Shown here one piece after another: positions 58,571 through 64,000 of a stretch of 64,000 nucleotides of DNA; within the stretch, counting starts at the first letter, position 1, and every line of letters starts with the position of its first letter. A program made the position numbers and the translations under genes. This DNA is from Tetrastigma voinierianum. Its lineage: Eukaryota > Streptophyta > Magnoliopsida > Vitales > Vitaceae. Under the pieces are notes generated by a model. The model worked only from the letters and a program-made list of their open reading frames with translations, had not been told where the DNA came from and did not search any database. The stretch spans positions 372,001-436,000 of the forward strand of contig JAEQBH010001384.1 of assembly GCA_016808115.1 (NCBI GenBank), read 5' to 3'.

Positions 58571-59095
58571 ACTAAATGAACACTGTTCAAAAAAAAAAAA
58601 TCGAAAAAAAAAATAATATTTTAAATTTAATTAAAATCAAATAAAAATCAAATAAAATTTGATAAAATTTTCGAAAAATAAAATTTTGTTGAAAACAATA
58701 TTTTAAATGCAAATTGATTGCGATAATTTATTATGTGTACATTAGTGTCTCTGGTCAGGTTTATGCCTTGTGGATACCGAGAGATTGTATTTAACTACCA
58801 TTTGAAATCGTGATTGCGCGGTAGTTGCGTAGGAAACTATATGCATGGTGTAATGTGTATAGGAAAAAGGGTGAATGCTAAGGTTAGGAACTATGACCTT
58901 AGGGATTTGGATACTGAAATGAACAAGAAAGCTTAGAATTTTATTGAAATAAATGAATTGAGTGGTTGGAATTTAGCGCCACTTAGAAAATGAACGGGTA
59001 AGTTCATGGTTGTCAAGTCTATTAGTAATTAGCATCTGCATTACTAGTTAGACTGAAATGAAAATTAAATGATTCTCGTTGTCATGTTAATTATG

Positions 59096-59845
59096 TAAAT
59101 GGCTAGTAGAGGACGAGGACGAGGAGGACCCATCTGGCACCGGTCAGCACCACCGACACTCACTGTACCGCCAAAGATTTGATCACGGCTCAGAGAGGCC
59201 GAGGTGTTGCAGAGTCGCTATTGCACAAAGCAGTTACAAAGGTGTAGTCGTGAGATCCTTAGTAACCCCCGGGAGGTTTAGGACGATCATCCTCCGACAT
59301 TCACAGGGGAGGAGATCCGATGTGGTGGCTCGACCATCGTTCATGCATCGAGAAAGTGTTAGAGGCTATGGAGATACCTCCGACGCGACCCGATTAGACT
59401 AGTCATGCTCTAGCCAAAGAACGAGGCCTAAATATAGTGGAAATGGGCAAGGACCTCTAGAGACCTTAGAGGAGCCAAGAACATGAGTTCCTAGGGATTA
59501 GGAGAGAATAGGGATGATATGTCGAGGCTTCGCGAGTTGGAGATCTCGGGACTCCTACTCACAATGGACCCGAGGATTATGGACATGTCAGAAGTTCGAA
59601 GGTCATCCTCGGGATGGATCGGGCCGACAACTTACTGTGGTCGCATCGACAGAGCGCAAGAGCCACCGCCTACACGCAGGATTCGCACTCGTGGTTGTAT
59701 TTCGTAAAGGGCACGACATTTTGCCCCCAGACAGTATAATGAACTAGCGTCATGGGATAAGCATGTTGGCTCATGAGCCTAATTTAGAGGATCGAGGAGA
59801 GATCGCACTTGGATCTACCTCGAGTAGTGTGCAACATGTGGATGT
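59096..59845 (+). pseudogene. Chromovirus gag and protease remnants
   Basis: An ATG near 59099 opens MASRGRGRGGP, a Gly/Arg-rich gag N-terminus. Then PPTFTGEE (about 59290) and ATGGAGATACCTCC (MEIPPTRP) with RLV follow, recalling Ty3 gag. At about 59600-59700 a protease C-terminal pattern is readable in mixed frames (VILGMDRAD and TTYCGRID), then VVFRKGHDILPP. The central gag region and the protease active site cannot be identified, so large parts are deleted or scrambled. Confidence 0.65.
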
Positions 59846-60660
59846 TCTTTCGCATGAGCTACCCGACTACCTCCACTGAGGGTAGTAGACTTCGATATCG
59901 AAGCCACACTTAGTACTTACTCCATCTCGGCGATTCATAGATGGCACCGGCCAGTCATAGAACTCGTGAGTCCGGCCTACAAGAGCTACTCGAACAAGTG
60001 GTTCATTAGACCGAAAGCACTTCACCATGGGGCGCCCAATTGTTATAAAAGAAGGACAAGACCCTTCGAACGTGGCATTGACTACAAAGTGCTGAATAAG
60101 GTTACGATCAAGAATCGTACCATTACCGAGGATCGATGGGGATTTGTTTGATCGCTGAGCGAGCGCGAGTCTACTCCAAGATAGACCTTCGCACTGGTTA
60201 CCATCAGTTGAGGGTTAGGGAGACAGATATCCCCGGTGACGTTGTTTAGACGCTAAGTATGGGCACTTTGAGTTTACTTCGTGATCCCTTTGGATCGACG
60301 AACGCGCTAAAGATTCATGGATCTCATGCATAGGGTGTTCCAACCCTATCTAGATCAGTTTGTCGTAGTCTTCGTGAATGACATCTTGATCTACTCCCAG
60401 TCAGAGTGGGAGCATGAGTATCACTTGAGGATCAATTTACAGTTGTTGAGAGACCATCAGTTGTACGCCAAGTCTGCAGAAGTGCGAGTTCCGGGCTTAC
60501 CATAAGGTGAGATTTGGACGCATACGCATCGGGAGTGTCGACAATTTCGCAGAAGGTCGAGTGCTGATGAGTCGAGAGGCCAAGCCTTCAAGATACTTTT
60601 AGTTTACTTGGGATTGGCTGGCATTACAGAGATTCGAGAATGGGCCGGTTGTCCATTCGG
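59846..60660 (+). pseudogene. Chromovirus reverse transcriptase
   Basis: The N-terminal leader reads LSHELPDYL and FDIEA (about 59850-59910). The core follows: GAPNC...RRTRPF then IDYKVLNKVTIKNR (60080-60120), VYSKIDLRTGYHQLRVRETDI (about 60170-60225, in pieces), MDLMHRVFQPYLDQFVVVF (60317) and VNDILIYSQSEWEHEYHLRI. VNDILIY has Asn where VDD is normal, so one catalytic aspartate is lost. The end is marked by SFLGLAG-like LGLAGI near 60612. Frameshifts and lost segments are present. Confidence 0.85.
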
Positions 60661-61730
60661 GGCCAGGATTGCAGGATTTCGCCTACAGACATGGACTCAT
60701 GGTCAGGGACTCGCCCGACCATGTGAGAGAGATTGAGGATACCCTGGAATCACTCGGGATACGGGTGTTGGTAGCGAGAGGGAGAATCAAATTCCTTCTA
60801 GTTCGGGAAGAGGTTAAGACTTCGCTTCACATGAGTTTTAAGACTAGGGCCAAGATTTGGCATGTGAGACGATTGCCCCTCAAACAAAGATCCTGTGGAT
60901 TTCGGGGACGCAAATTCTAGTTAGTCAGAGAACAGAGAATATACTTGCCATTCCTCCACACCCTAGTACGGTCGAGGAACCAAGCTTCGGTTTCGGGGAA
61001 AAGTATACAAGCACTTCCAACATCACGTATAAAAATGAGGGGCCGAGGGTCGGGTCGTGGATGGGACGAGTGGCGCAAATTAAGCGTGTGACTGGGTGGT
61101 GGCAGACTCGCCAAGGTTGATTGTCGCTTCTGATGGATGAGTTGACAACCATCGGGTTGTCGGGCACTGAGACCTAGCCGGTGGTCATAACCGACACGAC
61201 ATCGATTCGGGCTAGAGGTTAAGGCCTTGTGAGAAGCCGTATAGATGTTCTTCCCTAGAATGTAGTGAGTTGACCTGATAGGTCGAGATCGTGAGTGAGA
61301 AATCTCCAAGATTCGTCATGGTGGAACCAGATTATTGTCACAAGATAGCATCGCTATGCTCATGTGCACTAGAATATAGCTCGACCGGTGCGCACGGCAT
61401 TTGCCATTCACCACTCTTAGTGAGTGTGGGTTGAGTTTGTCTTAGATCACGTCCAATGAAGACTCAAAAGTTCGATTCAGAAATGAAGAGTAATTAGGAG
61501 TGTGTGTTAAGTAAAGCAAGAGGGGCTGCATCCCCTAAGGTGAGAAGCCTGGAGTTATGGGTGAAGGAGACCCGTGGTAGTATCCGAAAGGTCCTGTGTG
61601 GGTGTAAGAGACCCGGGGAGATATCCGAAATTCTGTGTGAACGAAAGAGGCTCGAAGTGTAAGCCGAAGAGTTATGTTGCCCGAGATGAAAACACACGGA
61701 CATGGTTATCACGCAGACTTAGAGTTGAGT
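60661..61730 (+). pseudogene. Chromovirus RNase H / integrase N-terminal region, scrambled
   Basis: Only weak pieces survive. VADSPRL near 61104-61130 resembles the VADALSR end of RNase H, and MDELTT (61135) the sequence after it. The rest (60690-61080, 61180-61730) gives no recognisable domain. Between 61540 and 61690, GAGACCCG-G and ATCCGAA repeat three times. The region may contain rearranged or unrelated DNA. Confidence 0.4.
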
Positions 61731-62760
61731 GATAGGAGTCGGGGGTGACTCGAGGTTTTGATACCCATTGGAAATTGCATTGGGTGTGGTTGAGTCGGCA
61801 AGGACTTGGTATACTGGATGTCATTCATGACATGGACTAGGTTGACGGTCCATTGGATTGTCAGTGATTGTGACCTTGGGAAGGTCAGCATATACACACC
61901 AAGCAGGGGTTGTGTAGGGTTACGTGTTGTATGGATTATATACATGTGTTAGAGGACATGCTACGAGCATGCGTCCTGAATCATAAGGGTAGCTGGGATG
62001 AGCATTAGCCCCACTGAATCGCCTACACAATAGTTATCGAAGAGTATACGGATGGCAACTGTGATGAGGCATTGTACCGGGAGGCCATGTAGGTCACCGC
62101 GAGGGTCGGACCGAGGTGGAGAGAGCCCCATCACGTTCTCGATCTCGATTAGAGACACCTTGAGAAGGTGAGCTTGATACGACAATCGCCTTCCTCACTT
62201 ACCGCAGCCTACAGAAGAGCTTATGATGTGTGACGTCGACCCTTAGAGCTCGAGAGGTTGGTGATCACGCTTTGAAGGTGATGCCTAAGAGAGGAGTGGT
62301 CAGTTCAAGAGCGCAGAAGCCATCGCCAAGGGTTATTGGACTCGAGATACTTCAGAGGATAGGCACCGCTATGGTGACGGCGAGCGCTTATCGCCTAAAG
62401 ACATGTCAAGTGTCCACGAGGTGTTTCATCGCCCATGCCCGGAAATATATTCCGCATCCAAACTCATGTGGTGGATTGAGGACAGATAGAGGTTGACACG
62501 GATGAGACCTTCGAGGAGGGACCAGTGTGCATTGTTGATAGCCGTGATCAGGTTTTGCAACGCAAGACCGTGAGGCTAGCGAGAGTGCTATGGCGGCACT
62601 GTGGAGTGGAGGAGTTAACGTGGGAGCGCGAGGACACGATGCGGGCCACATATCCCTTCTTGTTTAGGGATGAAGGTACGTATTACTGCTTAAGATTTAA
62701 ACTGGCCATTATATGTACGATGGGAGTGCGCGTTGCATATGCATGTGAATGATTATGATT
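61731..62760 (+). pseudogene. Chromovirus integrase C-terminal half with chromodomain
   Basis: The integrase core end is readable at about 61940-62010 (VLEDMLRACVLNHKGSWDEH), then MATVMRHCTG-like pieces, ESPI-FSISIRDTLR (about 62120-62165). The GPY/F-type region follows (62240-62400): GDHALKVMPKRGVV, PSPRVIG and EILQRIGT. The chromodomain-like C-terminus (about 62480-62680) reads EVDTDETFEEGPVCIVDSRD, RKTVRLARVLWRH, GVEELTWEREDTMRATYPFLF. It ends near GATGAAGGTACG. Chromodomains of this clade guide integration to heterochromatin. Frame breaks are fewer here than upstream. Confidence 0.85.
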
Positions 62761-62799
62761 CTCTATCTTCGGTATCGAAATTCCTTTTATGAGGGAGAA

Positions 62800-64000
62800 T
62801 GTAAGACCCGAGAAATTTCCAATTTCTAGAAAAATGGCAAAATCGTGAATTTCGACATAAAATTGTTAATTTCGTTAAAAACTGTAATTTATTTTCTAGA
62901 TCTCGACGACAAAACGGATTGCACCGCTGAATCGCTCGCGAAATCTAGCCAGCACGTAAAATTTCATAAAATTCGAGACAAGCCAGAGTTGACACACGCT
63001 GAGGCATCGCTAAGCCGTGTCAGAAACGACTCTTGATGCGACGAAAGTCACATATAACAAGTACTCATGTGCCATAAGTGGTATGAGTAGAGAAATGATG
63101 AAAATGGATGGCCGAGATAGTGCCGAATATCAATTCTAGTAAAAGAGGGACAAAATGGTCATTTCACTCGATTTTAAGCTCACTAAAGACAAATCCAGCG
63201 TTTAGTGTCAGTTTCCTCCCATTCAAATGGAACAAAAAACGGAGAAAGAAGGAAAAGAGATGCAAGTGAGCTTTAGATCCGTTTCTAAAGAGAGTCGTGC
63301 TTCTCTCTAGAAATACACGCGATCCAACCGTTGGCGGTCTTCGGGACAAGAAGAAGAACCGCCACACGAGAGGGCTTCGCGTGGGTACCGGATTTGTGAG
63401 TTTTTGACAAACTCCAAGAGGTAGGGCTTCTCCCTACTTGAGTTTTATTCCTATTTTGCCGACAAGCCGAAGCAGTAATGAGGCCGTGAGGTCATGCCCG
63501 ATCGGTCCCAAACCTCGGGACCGAATTTATATAAATAAATTTTAAACAAAAATTGGAACGGTAGTGGAGTGGAGCTGTTTGGGTGCAGTTGTGTAATTTA
63601 TTAGGTAAATGTTTGGCAAGTATACGTTAGTAGGGGAATGGCTTGGATTACGGGTTCACTAAGTGAAACCCAGATTGAGTTATGATTTTTAGGGAATAAT
63701 GTAGGGTTTCACTATTCTAGAAGCAGTCTAAAATTATATTTTGTGAAAATATGTATGTTTAGTAGAAATTGATTTAAATTAAATTTGCTCGTGTTTGATT
63801 AGCCCAAGTGAGCTAATTTTATATGTTTGAAATAGAAATTACATGACATGATTGTGTGATTTGATATTATGTGAATATGTCTTGAGGTTTACATATTTGC
63901 ATGTGATTAAATGTGTTGAAGTAAATACATTACATTGTATCTTATTTAGAGCAATCACAGAATAGGAGTTAGTGCATGGGATGAGTTTAGAAAATGGATT
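62800..64000 (+). repeat. Chromovirus 3' LTR, truncated by window edge
   Basis: Starts TGTAAGACCCGAG at 62800 after the purine tract GAGGGAGAA. The first ~1.2 kb aligns with 55110-56330. Confidence 0.9.

Larger units (their letters stand above)
55110..64000 (+). mobile_element. Tekay-type Ty3 chromovirus, right end outside window
   Basis: 5' LTR 55110-57115, tRNA-Met-type PBS, long leader (57130-59095), gag, PR, RT, integrase and chromodomain on the plus strand, PPT (GAGGGAGAA at 62791) and a 3' LTR starting at 62800 that leaves the window. The LTR family is that of the solo LTR at 52736. The Tekay assignment rests on the C-terminal chromodomain-like block and LTR/PBS style. The coding region is heavily frameshifted. 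Confidence 0.88.

Noticed and set aside
58178..58575. Three overlapping ORFs of 112-121 codons
   Set aside because: They share one GC-rich, repeat-bearing block on both strands. Openness is explained by GC content and no motif is present.
1..64000. tRNA and rRNA genes
   Set aside because: I looked for tRNA arm motifs and rRNA cores by eye and saw none. The tRNA-like matches found are retroelement primer-binding sites.

Overview
The window is plant nuclear DNA, probably from a repeat-rich eudicot. The evidence is a cysteine-rich-receptor-kinase-type kinase gene with plant introns, plant-specific Ty3 lineages (Athila-like, Tat-like, Tekay-like chromovirus), a Ty1/copia element, an En/Spm (CACTA) transposon and a satellite array. 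I see no bacterial, organellar or rRNA sequence, and the species cannot be named. The only plausible host gene is the receptor-like kinase at 17.08-19.13 kb, which lacks its ectodomain here. Nearly everything else is transposable-element DNA.

Layout. 1-1861: about ten monomers of a ~185-bp satellite. 1.86-9.77 kb: a decayed CACTA transposon with a TNP2-type transposase gene, a second Transposase_24/TNPA-like gene and 3' subterminal repeats. 9.78-11.7 kb: an unrecognised 57-codon ORF, a candidate non-autonomous element with inverted ends, and a 239-bp MITE. 11.9-16.6 kb: a complete but frameshifted Ty1/copia element with ~120-bp LTRs. 16.77-19.13 kb: the receptor-like kinase, preceded by a tandem duplication. 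19.75 kb to about 55.11 kb: one Tat-lineage Ty3 element on the minus strand, split by later insertions.

Nested stack. The Tat element (3' LTR at 19752; 5' LTR and primer-binding site at 54968/54949) was entered by a minus-strand TR-GAG-like element (23983-46145; 3.9-kb LTRs, 1.1-kb interior, gag remnant only). One LTR of that element was then entered by a plus-strand 13.4-kb Athila-like element (27252-40609; ~3.0-kb LTRs; near-perfect 5-bp target duplication, confirmed by the uninterrupted sister LTR at 45617). A solo LTR (52736-54832, duplication CGATA) sits in the Tat 5' leader. A Tekay-type chromovirus of the same family (55110 to beyond 64000) cuts the Tat 5' LTR.

How the parts relate. 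All retroelement reading frames carry many frameshifts and stops, so none looks autonomous as written. The kinase exons in the same window are intact over about 1.08 kb. The most unusual structures are the paired TGTCGCGACA palindromes upstream of the TATA box in both Athila LTRs, the gag-only element with giant LTRs, the antisense gene-like region in the Tat element with its own TATA box, and the abrupt GC-rich block in the chromovirus leader.
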